Assembly (NCBI GenBank): GCA_049276515.1
Contig: JBASWO010000134.1
Span: forward strand, 1-9,058
Length of the DNA: 9,058 bases
Direction: 5' to 3'
Origin: JAATFY01 sp049276515
GTDB lineage: Bacteria; Pseudomonadota; Alphaproteobacteria; UBA9219
The position numbers and the translations under genes were made by a program. Below the pieces are notes generated by a model. The model worked only from the letters and a program-made list of their open reading frames with translations, had not been told where the DNA came from and did not search any database. This document shows positions 1-6,205 of this stretch, piece after piece. Numbering within the stretch: position 1 is the stretch's first letter; every line of letters begins with the position of its first letter.

Positions 1-1560
1 GCATCAGCGCTTTTGACCTATTTAGCGAAGCAAGTTCCAGATCTTATTGCCCATTCTGATTTTATTGCGATCCTTGGCGCTGCTAAGACTTTAGCCAACC
101 ACCCCACCGAAGGACTTAAACTTTTAGAATCCCCTGTTCTCGCTGGCCAACCTGAAATTGAATTGTGGGAAGCTGTTGCTCATGCGGAATTGCGTGACTG
201 GGCTGCCGCCGAGGAGAAATTTGCCCTAACAGAAACTATTTTGAATGGTTATCCCGAACCCTTCTATTCGCGCTTCTCTGTTCTAGCGATTGAAGCAGCC
301 CTTGCGATGAGCAAAGACCGAGAAGCTGCGGACTGGATTGATCGCATGGAAAATGGTCCTCACCGTGATGAAATCAATCCGGCCCTGGCTTATTTGCATG
401 GCGTTTTACACGCTAAAGCTGGTCGTGGGCCTGCAGCTGAAGCAGCCTGGAAAGAAGCTCAAGCTTCACGGGACCGGCTTTATAAAATCCGTGCTGAATT
501 AGCTCTTATTGATCTTGGTGTTTCCAATGGATCGCTCACACCAGCACAAGCTGCCGACCGCCTTGAGGCTTTACGTTTTGGTTGGCGTGGTGATGATCTC
601 GAAGTCGATATTCTGCATCGTCTTGGACAATTTTATATTCAGTCTAAAAACATTAAGGCTGGCCTCGGTATTTTATCACGCGCTACCATGCTTTACCCCA
701 ACAGCTCACTAACACCCCAAATTCGCGATGAAATGTCAGGTATTTTCCATGATGTGTTCCTCGGCAATCTTGGCAAGAACCTCACACCTCTTGATGCGTT
801 GACGCTTTACCAACAATACCGCGGTCTCATGCCAGCGGGCCAAGATGGCATTGTCGTTACACATAACTTAGCTGAGCGTCTTGTGGCGATTGATCTTCTC
901 GATCAGGCTGCCGATTTGTTAGAAGACCTTGTTAAAAATAAACTCCAGGGTGATGAAAAAGCTAAAACCAGCTCGCGCCTTGCTGCCATCCGCCTCTTAG
1001 ATCACAAGCCAGAAGCAGCTATGGCTGCTTTGGAATATGTCAAAGATGAAGGGCTATCTGATACACTCAGAAACGAACGTGTTCTGTTACGCGCTAAAGC
1101 TTTTGCTGATATGCGCCGGGATGATGATGCTCTCAAGCTCTTAGAAGATAATACGAGCCAAGCCGCTAAATTACTCCGTGCTGATATCACTATGCATGCG
1201 CAGCGCTGGGATGAAGCAGGAAAAGCGCTTCTCGCCCTCATAGGCCCAGCTGGCCCTGAAGGCACAAAAGCAACGCCTCAACAGGCCGAATGGCTGGTCA
1301 ATGCCGCCATTGCCTTGTCACTGGCCGGAGATCAAACTGAATTAGATAAGCTGGCCATTGATTACGGCCCCATGATGGTTGGCACGAACCAGAATGATAC
1401 GTTCCGTATCCTAACTCAGCCTGAAAAAACAGCCCAACTGCGTGACATAGCTTCGGCGCAGGCGAAGATTGCTGATATTGATATGTTCCATAGCTTCTTA
1501 GATAACTACCGCAGCAAGGGTAGCGCAAAAGATGCAGGCGCCAAAACAACGGCGCCGTAA
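1..1560 (+). CDS. TPR-like helical repeat protein, 5'-truncated, function unknown
   Basis: The frame is open to the left edge of the window, and the first possible start inside it is a poor TTG at 13 with no convincing ribosome binding site, so this is almost certainly the C-terminal part (about 519 codons) of a longer protein. The visible part is nearly all alpha-helical, rich in Ala, Leu, Asp and Glu, with repeated helix pairs of the kind found in tetratricopeptide or Sel1-like repeats, for example ELWEAVAHAELRDWAAAEEKF near residues 50-70 and segments around 130-150, 205-235 and 390-410 of the TTG-started protein. No catalytic motif or transmembrane segment is seen, and the tail is polar (RSKGSAKDAGAKTTAP). 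Such repeats usually form protein-binding scaffolds. I have an unverified impression that similar large proteins lie near flagellar genes in other alphaproteobacteria, and fliK-flgD is about 5 kb away here. It ends 3 bp from the convergent DUF4175 gene. The helical-repeat call is fairly safe; the function is unknown. Confidence 0.75.
   Translation, partial: ASALLTYLAKQVPDLIAHSDFIAILGAAKTLANHPTEGLKLLESPVLAGQPEIELWEAVAHAELRDWAAAEEKFALTETILNGYPEPFYSRFSVLAIEAALAMSKDREAADWIDRMENGPHRDEINPALAYLHGVLHAKAGRGPAAEAAWKEAQASRDRLYKIRAELALIDLGVSNGSLTPAQAADRLEALRFGWRGDDLEVDILHRLGQFYIQSKNIKAGLGILSRATMLYPNSSLTPQIRDEMSGIFHDVFLGNLGKNLTPLDALTLYQQYRGLMPAGQDGIVVTHNLAERLVAIDLLDQAADLLEDLVKNKLQGDEKAKTSSRLAAIRLLDHKPEAAMAALEYVKDEGLSDTLRNERVLLRAKAFADMRRDDDALKLLEDNTSQAAKLLRADITMHAQRWDEAGKALLALIGPAGPEGTKATPQQAEWLVNAAIALSLAGDQTELDKLAIDYGPMMVGTNQNDTFRILTQPEKTAQLRDIASAQAKIADIDMFHSFLDNYRSKGSAKDAGAKTTAP
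1537..1556. terminator. weak hairpin at the convergent gene ends
   Basis: GGCGCC at 1537-1542 and again at 1551-1556 can form a 6-bp GC-only stem with an 8-nt loop at the 3' end of the TPR-like gene, just before the tail-to-tail junction with the DUF4175 gene. Neither strand has a proper T-run after the stem: the plus strand continues GTAAACTTTAG and the minus strand TGCATCTTTTGC. It may slow polymerase or protect transcript ends in both directions, but it is not a classical intrinsic terminator. Confidence 0.25.
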
Positions 1561-1563
1561 ACT

Positions 1564-3999
1564 TTAGAAATTCTGTAAAAGACGATCGATATATTCGCGT
1601 TCAGGACGTGGGCGGTTCACATCGCCTGCTCTGCGTTGCAGTTCATTGAGGATTTCGCGTACACGGCGTGTTTCCATATGTTCAGGAACCTGAACGCCCC
1701 CATCATCCACACGGCCGCCTGCATTATTACGACCAAAGGGATCTGCGTTCTGGCCAAAAGCACCTGTGCCAGGCATGGGCATCATCATCATGCTGGTACG
1801 TAAATCATCGACAAGAGACTGCATAGCTTGCTGCAGAGCCTTCATCGCGTCATTTTGGTGAGGAATAGCGCCTTGCGCAGCCCCTTGTTGTAGTTGACTA
1901 CCTGCCCGCTTCATAGCGCTCGCACCTTGATCAAGACCTGGGGCATCCTGACCCTTTTTATTACCAATGAGGCCTTGTAATTTGTTGAGCAATTCATTTT
2001 GCTCTGTCGATAATTTGCGGCTCTCGGTCTTGTTGCCGGTTTGTGCATTCTGAAAGGTTTTATCCAGCAATTGTTGTTGCTGCTTGGTGAGCTCTTTTAA
2101 GGCCATCAACTGACGCATAGCCTCTTTTTGCTCGGCGCTAAACTGAGGGCGTTCAGTTTGCATGTTTTCCAACATACTTTGTAAGCGCGCTAATTCTTGC
2201 CGAGCTTGATCACGGGCGCCAGCGGATGACATGGTGCGCATTTTATCCAGCATGCGTTCAATATCTTGAGGGGTCATGACATTCTTTTGGTTACTGAAGA
2301 ACTCACTAAAATCTTCAACAGGACCTGGACGTGCAGCCATGCGGTTAGCAAGTTGCGATAAATATTGTGCTAAAGCCTGATGCAAACGATCAATTTTTTG
2401 CTGAATTTCTTGGTCTGATGCATTGCGATCTAAGGCATCGGCTAATTCTTTTTGTGCTTGTCTTAGATTTTGCTCAGCTAAGCCCACAGAGCCATCTTCA
2501 ACACGAACAGCTGTTTGCCATAAGAGGTCATTGACAGGTTTAGCGGCTTGATTATCGTGATCAAGCACCAATCGTACAGCACCTGATCGCAACGCCATTA
2601 AAACAACGGGGTCACCGCGATAATTATTAGGTTGGGCTGAGATGCCCGCCATCACGTTCGCAACTTCATTCCGTAAACCCGTATCATCAGGAGTGACAAG
2701 AAGTTTGCGACGCTCCTCAACCAGCGTACGTGCAATAGGATGGAAGAAGAGCCGCTCTGGCAGTGTAAAATCAGAGGGCTGTGTTTCAGCTCTATGACCT
2801 GCTTCGTCCGTTGCAATCAATTGGACTTGGACCGGCAAGCCTGCCCAAGGGTGTGAGGTCATATCTTCATAACTGGTACGCTTGATTTCTTTTGAATTCG
2901 GCGATGAGAGCGGGATCTCAATCGGATCATTGTGGGCGCCTGGCAAAGATTCGCGAGGTGTTATACGTACCGATATTGAAGCGACGCCGTAATCGTCATT
3001 CGCTTCATAAGAAAGCTTCATACTTTTACGTTCTGTAACAGTTGGCGTTTCTACGAGAGCGATTTGCGGCGCCTTATCTGTCACAACGCGTATTTTCCAT
3101 GAGCCAAGCTGCTGCCAGCCACGACGGATACTGATGCTATCTCCACCATGTAGCTCTTGAGTTACGCCATAATCACCATGATCATCATGAGCAAATTCGG
3201 CTTCCTCGCCATTGACGATAAGGACAGGAACATCTCCATCACGCTCAGCCATATGTGCACTGATTGTGCTACCTTCAGGTACTTCGATTGTACTAGTGCC
3301 GTGTCGTGCTCCTGCTGGTGTCGCAATCATGATCGGCGGCAAATGTGTATAGTCGGGAGGGGTAATCCAGGCATTCATTGTAGGGGTCATAAATTGCAAC
3401 TTGCCAAGAGCTGGATTGATAGCCGCAATCATACGCCCACCTAAAGCGCCCCAGCCAGAGATCGCAGCGATGACTAAAACAATCAGGAGCGCAAAACGCA
3501 GCGCATAAGGATCTTTCTCAGCAAAACTGAGTTTCCAACGTGGCCACCGAAGATGTTTGGTTTGCTCACGCGCGCGCTGCATATGTACCTGCCATAGAGC
3601 CATATGTTCGGTATTTGCAAAGGCTGGACGATCTTCAAGCACATCGAGAGGACGATGTTGTAAATGACTAGCTTCTTCAACGCGGCGGCGCGCTTGGGAT
3701 TGAGTAGCGGGTTGCCAACTTTGTTTCGCGCGACCTAAAGCTTCAAAGAAAAGGAGTGTGAAAAGGATCAGGGCCGCAAGGTGAGGCCATGGATAAAAAG
3801 AATTCAGAATGCCAAACCAGGATAAAGCTATAAAAGCCCCAGCCAACATCAAGGGACGCGCAAAAGCTTTCAGTATATTTTCTGCGACAACGATGTAAGC
3901 GGCGAATGTGAGTTGAAGGCTTCCCGGACTACCGGCTTCTTTCACGTTACGGGCGCGATTTGTGCGCGAGGCCATTACCAACTCTGCTATCTGGCACAT
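1564..3999 (-). CDS. TIGR02302/DUF4175 family membrane protein
   Basis: This is an 811-residue protein of the alphaproteobacterial TIGR02302 (DUF4175) type, whose members are about 850 residues with two or three N-terminal membrane helices and a long Gln/Gly-rich tail outside the membrane. All of this is visible. Hydrophobic segments lie near residues 48-67, 73-88 and 168-188. A beta-rich region follows at about 205-415, with a proline-rich WITPPDYTHLPP stretch. A helical, coiled-coil-prone Gln/Glu/Leu-rich region spans about 500-680. After it come a low-complexity Gln/Ala/Met/Gly region (about 690-770, including four consecutive Met) and a charged C-terminal block (778-811: REILNELQRRAGD, then EREYIDRLLQNF) of the kind conserved at the end of this family. 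The biochemical role is not known; topology suggests a cell-envelope protein. The start is uncertain: ATG at 3999 has no good ribosome binding site and follows a perfect palindrome, and ATG at 3975 (MASRTNRARN) is a plausible alternative. It lies downstream of lysA across a 184-bp gap. Confidence 0.88.
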   Translation of the reverse strand: MCQIAELVMASRTNRARNVKEAGSPGSLQLTFAAYIVVAENILKAFARPLMLAGAFIALSWFGILNSFYPWPHLAALILFTLLFFEALGRAKQSWQPATQSQARRRVEEASHLQHRPLDVLEDRPAFANTEHMALWQVHMQRAREQTKHLRWPRWKLSFAEKDPYALRFALLIVLVIAAISGWGALGGRMIAAINPALGKLQFMTPTMNAWITPPDYTHLPPIMIATPAGARHGTSTIEVPEGSTISAHMAERDGDVPVLIVNGEEAEFAHDDHGDYGVTQELHGGDSISIRRGWQQLGSWKIRVVTDKAPQIALVETPTVTERKSMKLSYEANDDYGVASISVRITPRESLPGAHNDPIEIPLSSPNSKEIKRTSYEDMTSHPWAGLPVQVQLIATDEAGHRAETQPSDFTLPERLFFHPIARTLVEERRKLLVTPDDTGLRNEVANVMAGISAQPNNYRGDPVVLMALRSGAVRLVLDHDNQAAKPVNDLLWQTAVRVEDGSVGLAEQNLRQAQKELADALDRNASDQEIQQKIDRLHQALAQYLSQLANRMAARPGPVEDFSEFFSNQKNVMTPQDIERMLDKMRTMSSAGARDQARQELARLQSMLENMQTERPQFSAEQKEAMRQLMALKELTKQQQQLLDKTFQNAQTGNKTESRKLSTEQNELLNKLQGLIGNKKGQDAPGLDQGASAMKRAGSQLQQGAAQGAIPHQNDAMKALQQAMQSLVDDLRTSMMMMPMPGTGAFGQNADPFGRNNAGGRVDDGGVQVPEHMETRRVREILNELQRRAGDVNRPRPEREYIDRLLQNF

Positions 4000-4002
4000 G
4001 CC

Positions 4003-4019
4003 CGTAACCCGCGGTTACG
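4003..4019. repeat. perfect 7-3-7 palindrome before the DUF4175 start
   Basis: CGTAACC (4003-4009) is the exact reverse complement of GGTTACG (4013-4019), separated by CGC. On the minus strand it lies 3 nt upstream of the first possible ATG (3999) of the DUF4175 gene, where a ribosome binding site would be expected. It could be an operator, or a hairpin that limits translation from that ATG. If the true start is at 3975 it lies in the leader instead. No regulator is identifiable from sequence. Confidence 0.45.
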
Positions 4020-4097
4020 AGGATGCAATTCTTAATAAGAAGTATCCCAATTAAGGCTAAAAAAAGGATTAGGATTAAGAAGAGTTTTATATTCTAG

Positions 4098-4113
4098 CTT
4101 CGCAGATGCGAAG
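4098..4113. repeat. 16-bp inverted repeat (stem-loop)
   Basis: CTTCGCA (4098-4104) and TGCGAAG (4107-4113) are exact reverse complements around a 2-nt centre, so the RNA of either strand can form a tight stem-loop. No T-run follows on either strand, so it is not a standard intrinsic terminator. The left arm forms part of AGCTTCGC, which recurs at 4126-4133, suggesting a small palindromic extragenic element rather than chance structure. Confidence 0.45.
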
Positions 4114-4132
4114 GGGTATAGGAGAAGCTTCG

Positions 4133-4148
4133 CCCTCTCAGAAGAGGG
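4133..4148. repeat. 6-bp stem-loop overlapping the lysA terminator
   Basis: CCCTCT (4133-4138) pairs with AGAGGG (4143-4148) around a 4-nt loop. Its right arm shares two G residues (4147-4148) with the outer end of the neighbouring longer inverted repeat, so the two structures compete for those bases. In the lysA direction it comes directly after the putative terminator and could act as a second barrier for the transcript end. Confidence 0.4.
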
Positions 4149-4181
4149 TCAAAAAAGCCAACAAATATGGGATTTTTGACC
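4147..4181 (-). terminator. candidate intrinsic terminator of lysA
   Basis: GGTCAAAAA (4147-4155) is the exact reverse complement of TTTTTGACC (4173-4181), 2 bp beyond the lysA stop codon. Read on the minus strand the stem continues past one mismatch to an inner CC/GG pair, leaving a loop of about 10 nt, and the descending arm GGC is followed by six T residues. An A-tract, a short GC core and a T-run are the layout of an intrinsic terminator, though the GC core is short and the T-run also takes part in the stem. Termination may be incomplete, letting some transcripts reach the DUF4175 gene. Confidence 0.45.
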
Positions 4182-4183
4182 TA

Positions 4184-5449
4184 CTAGGCTGAAGCCATCC
4201 AAGGCGGCAAAGCTTCCCAGCCTATTTGTTCCACAACCGGTATGCGGCGGCGCACCACCGAAAATTGTGATTCTGAGACTAAAACCTCGGGAATCAGGGG
4301 CCGACCATTATAGGTTGAGGCCATAGCCGCGCTATAGGCTCCAGCCTGTAAAATCGCCACGAGATCCCCCTGCTCAATACCCGGCAAGCTGTAATCCATG
4401 CCAAATAAATCACTGGTTTCACAGACAGGCCCAACAACATCAGCGATTTTAGGGGCAACCTTACTTTCGCGTAGAGGAATAATACTATGGCGCGCTTCAT
4501 ACATAGCGGGCCGTATTAAATCATTCATGCCTGCATCCAAAATCAAAAATCTTTTGCTGACACCTTGTTTGTCATAGGTAACGCGGCTGAGGAGAACACC
4601 AGCGTCACCCACCAGACGACGACCAGGCTCGAAAGAGATTTCACACTTCAAATCTTTGATGCATTCCATAACAATCGCGGCATATTCCGAAAAAGGTGCC
4701 ACTGTTTGTCCATCATAAGGAATGGTAACACCACCGCCCAAATCAAGTCGTGATACCTCAATACCTTGAGCCCGGGTTGCACGAACCAATTCAACAACTT
4801 TTGTATAGGCTGCACGATAAGGCTCATAATCATGCACGTGCGATCCGAGATGAATTGTAAAACCTTTAAAAGCAAGGCCAGGCAAACGTGTGGCTAACTT
4901 TAAGGCTTCATCAATCTGCGCATGATCAATACCAAATTTGACGCCCGTTTCAGCTGTCGATGTCTTTTTATAAGTTCGTGCACCCACATCTGGATTAACT
5001 CGCAAGGCGATGGAAGCGGTTTTTTGAAGCTCAACAGCTACAGCACTGATTTGTTTTAATTCAGGAATTGATTCAACATTCAGTTGATGCACACCAGCCA
5101 GCAGGGCGGCCATGATTTCTTCACGTTTCTTGCCAACACCAGAATAAATAATTTTATGGGGTTTTGCGCCAGCTGCTAAAGCACGCTCCAATTCACCAAC
5201 GGAGGTGATGTCGACACCAGCGCCGCATTCGATCAAAGTACGTGTTACGGCCTGATTAGGGCTGGCCTTATTGGCGTAATAGATCGTGATATCCATGCCT
5301 TTAAAGGCACTTTTAAAATCCTCATAGTTTTTTTGCAGCTGTTTGGTTGAATATATATAGCAAGGCGTGCCTACTTCTTTTGCAATAGCATCAAGGGGCA
5401 CATTTTCGGCGCACAAAACGCCGCCTTGATAATGAAAAGCGCTTGTCAT
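4184..5449 (-). CDS. lysA: diaminopimelate decarboxylase
   Basis: This is a cytoplasmic PLP enzyme that decarboxylates meso-2,6-diaminopimelate to L-lysine, the last step of lysine synthesis. At 421 residues it has normal family length. Family hallmarks in order are YANKASPN with the PLP lysine at K61, GAGVDITSVGEL (76-87), SGVGK (103-107), GVKFGID (169-175), HLGSH (200-204, where HxGSQ is common), the glycine loop LDLGGG (235-240) that binds PLP phosphate, EPGR (274-277), CETSD (343-347, with the cysteine contributed across the dimer interface in known enzymes) and AGAYSAAMAS (369-378). GGGVTIPY and the H204 variant depart slightly from the usual GGGLGIPY and GSQ, but nothing essential is missing. 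ATG at 5449 is preceded by AGGA at a good distance, within the stop codon region of the upstream lipoprotein gene, so the two are probably translationally coupled. A terminator-like structure follows the gene. Confidence 0.97.
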   Translation of the reverse strand: MTSAFHYQGGVLCAENVPLDAIAKEVGTPCYIYSTKQLQKNYEDFKSAFKGMDITIYYANKASPNQAVTRTLIECGAGVDITSVGELERALAAGAKPHKIIYSGVGKKREEIMAALLAGVHQLNVESIPELKQISAVAVELQKTASIALRVNPDVGARTYKKTSTAETGVKFGIDHAQIDEALKLATRLPGLAFKGFTIHLGSHVHDYEPYRAAYTKVVELVRATRAQGIEVSRLDLGGGVTIPYDGQTVAPFSEYAAIVMECIKDLKCEISFEPGRRLVGDAGVLLSRVTYDKQGVSKRFLILDAGMNDLIRPAMYEARHSIIPLRESKVAPKIADVVGPVCETSDLFGMDYSLPGIEQGDLVAILQAGAYSAAMASTYNGRPLIPEVLVSESQFSVVRRRIPVVEQIGWEALPPWMASA

Positions 5450-5457
5450 GTATATTC

Positions 5458-5637
5458 CTATTGAGGCTGAGGATCAGTAGCGGGATCGGGATATGTGGCT
5501 GGAAATTCTTCTTCACTAATCCCAAACGGCGGATTGACACTACCAGGTTTTTTTCCGCACGCAGAAAGGCAAAGACTTACCATCAAGAAAACCAGTAGAA
5601 AAACATAGCCTTGCGTTTTATGAGCACGATCTGACAT
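5458..5637 (-). CDS. lptM: small LptM-like lipoprotein (59 aa)
   Basis: A 59-residue protein starts MSDRAHKTQG and has a hydrophobic stretch (residues 11-26) ending in the lipobox LSAC, with the lipidated cysteine at C27. The mature part is short and proline-rich (CGKKPGSVNPPFG, then FPATYPDPATDPQPQ). Glycine after the cysteine predicts sorting to the outer membrane. Size, the CGKK start and the position directly before lysA fit the LptM (YifL) group, which in E. coli sits next to dapF and helps the BAM machinery mature the LPS translocon protein LptD. The usual core is CGxKGPL; here CGKKPG departs from it, so the symbol rests on context as much as sequence. The gene ends 8 bp before the lysA start, and its stop overlaps the lysA ribosome binding site. 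Its own ribosome binding site is poor. argH, often found upstream, is absent. Confidence 0.8.
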   Translation of the reverse strand: MSDRAHKTQGYVFLLVFLMVSLCLSACGKKPGSVNPPFGISEEEFPATYPDPATDPQPQ

Positions 5638-5700
5638 AAATTATCCCGTCACTTTCTTAAGGTATTTAAGATGTTTTTACGGCTTTTCGCAATCACTGTC
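5620..5700. promoter_or_regulatory. divergent promoter region, lptM-lysA / tlpA
   Basis: Only 33 bp (5638-5670) lie between the two divergent start codons, so the promoters must overlap each other or reach into the opposite gene. For the minus-strand unit, TTGCGA (5692-5687) and TTAAAT (5669-5664) are 17 bp apart, a plausible but imperfect sigma-70 pair. For tlpA, TTGCGT (5611-5616) and CATAAA (5635-5640), 18 bp apart, are weaker still. The tlpA ribosome binding site AAGG (5659-5662), 8 nt before ATG, is clear. The promoter boxes are guesses; the geometry itself is certain. Confidence 0.3.
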
Positions 5701-6204
5701 TTTATGCTCGTCTTGGGTTTTGCCACACAGAGCCATGCCAATGAATTGGCTAAAAACTTCACTCCAACCACACCAATCCAGGCTCTCCCCAACTTTAATT
5801 TTGTTGATGAAAAGGGCGTCAATCAGACTTTAGAGGGCTTTCGTGGTCGCTACATACTTCTCAATCTATGGGCGAGCTGGTGCGCTCCATGCATTGAGGA
5901 AATGCCATCCCTTAACGCTTTGCGTGATAAGTTTGATTTTAAGGATTTAAATATTATCGCTCTCAATGTCGATCGCAACGGCACGGCGATCGCTCAAGCT
6001 TTTATGACACGCCACAATCTGAAAAATCTATTGGCCTATGTCGATACATCGGGCCGCGTACCCTACACGCTTAAAACCCGCGGTCTTCCGACAACTTTTC
6101 TGATTGATCGAGAGGGTCGTGAAATTGGCCGCGTGGAGGGCGCCGTGAATTGGTCATCGCCCGACGCCATTGCCTTTTTGCGTACCAAAATAACGCAACA
6201 ATAA
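5671..6204 (+). CDS. tlpA: TlpA-like periplasmic thiol-disulfide oxidoreductase
   Basis: A 177-residue thioredoxin-fold protein exported to the periplasm. Residues 1-23 form a signal peptide (MFLRLFAITVFMLVLGF, with probable cleavage after SHA). The mature part has the AhpC/TSA-Redoxin layout of TlpA/ResA: an ILLNLWASWCAPC strand-helix with the redox pair C71 and C74, then EEMPSL, a second strand IIALNVDR (95-102), and the cis-proline loop GLPTTFLID (138-146) with P140. TlpA proteins keep periplasmic cysteines reduced, typically for cytochrome c maturation or for copper delivery to cytochrome oxidase; which partner applies here is not shown. There is no N-terminal membrane anchor other than the cleavable signal, so it may be soluble. 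No alternative start fits: the frame is closed by TGA at 5632 and ATG 5671 has AAGG 8 nt upstream. It is divergent from lptM-lysA and ends 1 bp from the convergent flgD. Confidence 0.9.
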   Translation: MFLRLFAITVFMLVLGFATQSHANELAKNFTPTTPIQALPNFNFVDEKGVNQTLEGFRGRYILLNLWASWCAPCIEEMPSLNALRDKFDFKDLNIIALNVDRNGTAIAQAFMTRHNLKNLLAYVDTSGRVPYTLKTRGLPTTFLIDREGREIGRVEGAVNWSSPDAIAFLRTKITQQ

Positions 6205-6205
6205 G

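Larger units (their letters stand above)
4000..4183. other. structured lysA-DUF4175 intergenic gap
   Basis: This 184-bp AT-rich gap separates the stop of lysA from the start of the DUF4175 gene. It holds the 4003-4019 palindrome, stem-loops at 4098-4113, 4133-4148 and 4147-4181, two copies of AGCTTCGC (4096-4103 and 4126-4133) and a short tandem AGGATT near 4066-4077. No open reading frame of note is visible. On the minus strand AT-rich segments such as TAGAATATAAAA (around 4085-4096) and TATTAA (around 4031-4037) could serve as -10 elements for the DUF4175 gene, but I find no matching good -35 box. Whether the DUF4175 gene has its own promoter or depends on lysA read-through cannot be settled here. 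Confidence 0.6.

Noticed and set aside
3157..3444. A 95-codon plus-strand open frame inside the DUF4175 gene
   Set aside because: It is antisense to the conserved beta-rich region, with no ribosome binding site or family resemblance.
3992..4012. Possible sigma-54 promoter starting TGGCAC at 3992
   Set aside because: The GC element at the required distance is absent (the sequence runs into CGTAACC), and it points on the plus strand towards no plus-strand gene.
4200..5449. Possibility that the PLP enzyme is an ornithine/arginine or carboxynorspermidine decarboxylase rather than LysA
   Set aside because: Length, the CETSD and EPGR motifs, the overall motif order and the gene context all fit diaminopimelate decarboxylase better.
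6178..6198. Hairpin TTGCGT/ACGCAA near the tlpA stop as a terminator
   Set aside because: The 6-bp stem is followed by no T-run on either strand; the T-run at 6175-6179 precedes it on the plus strand.
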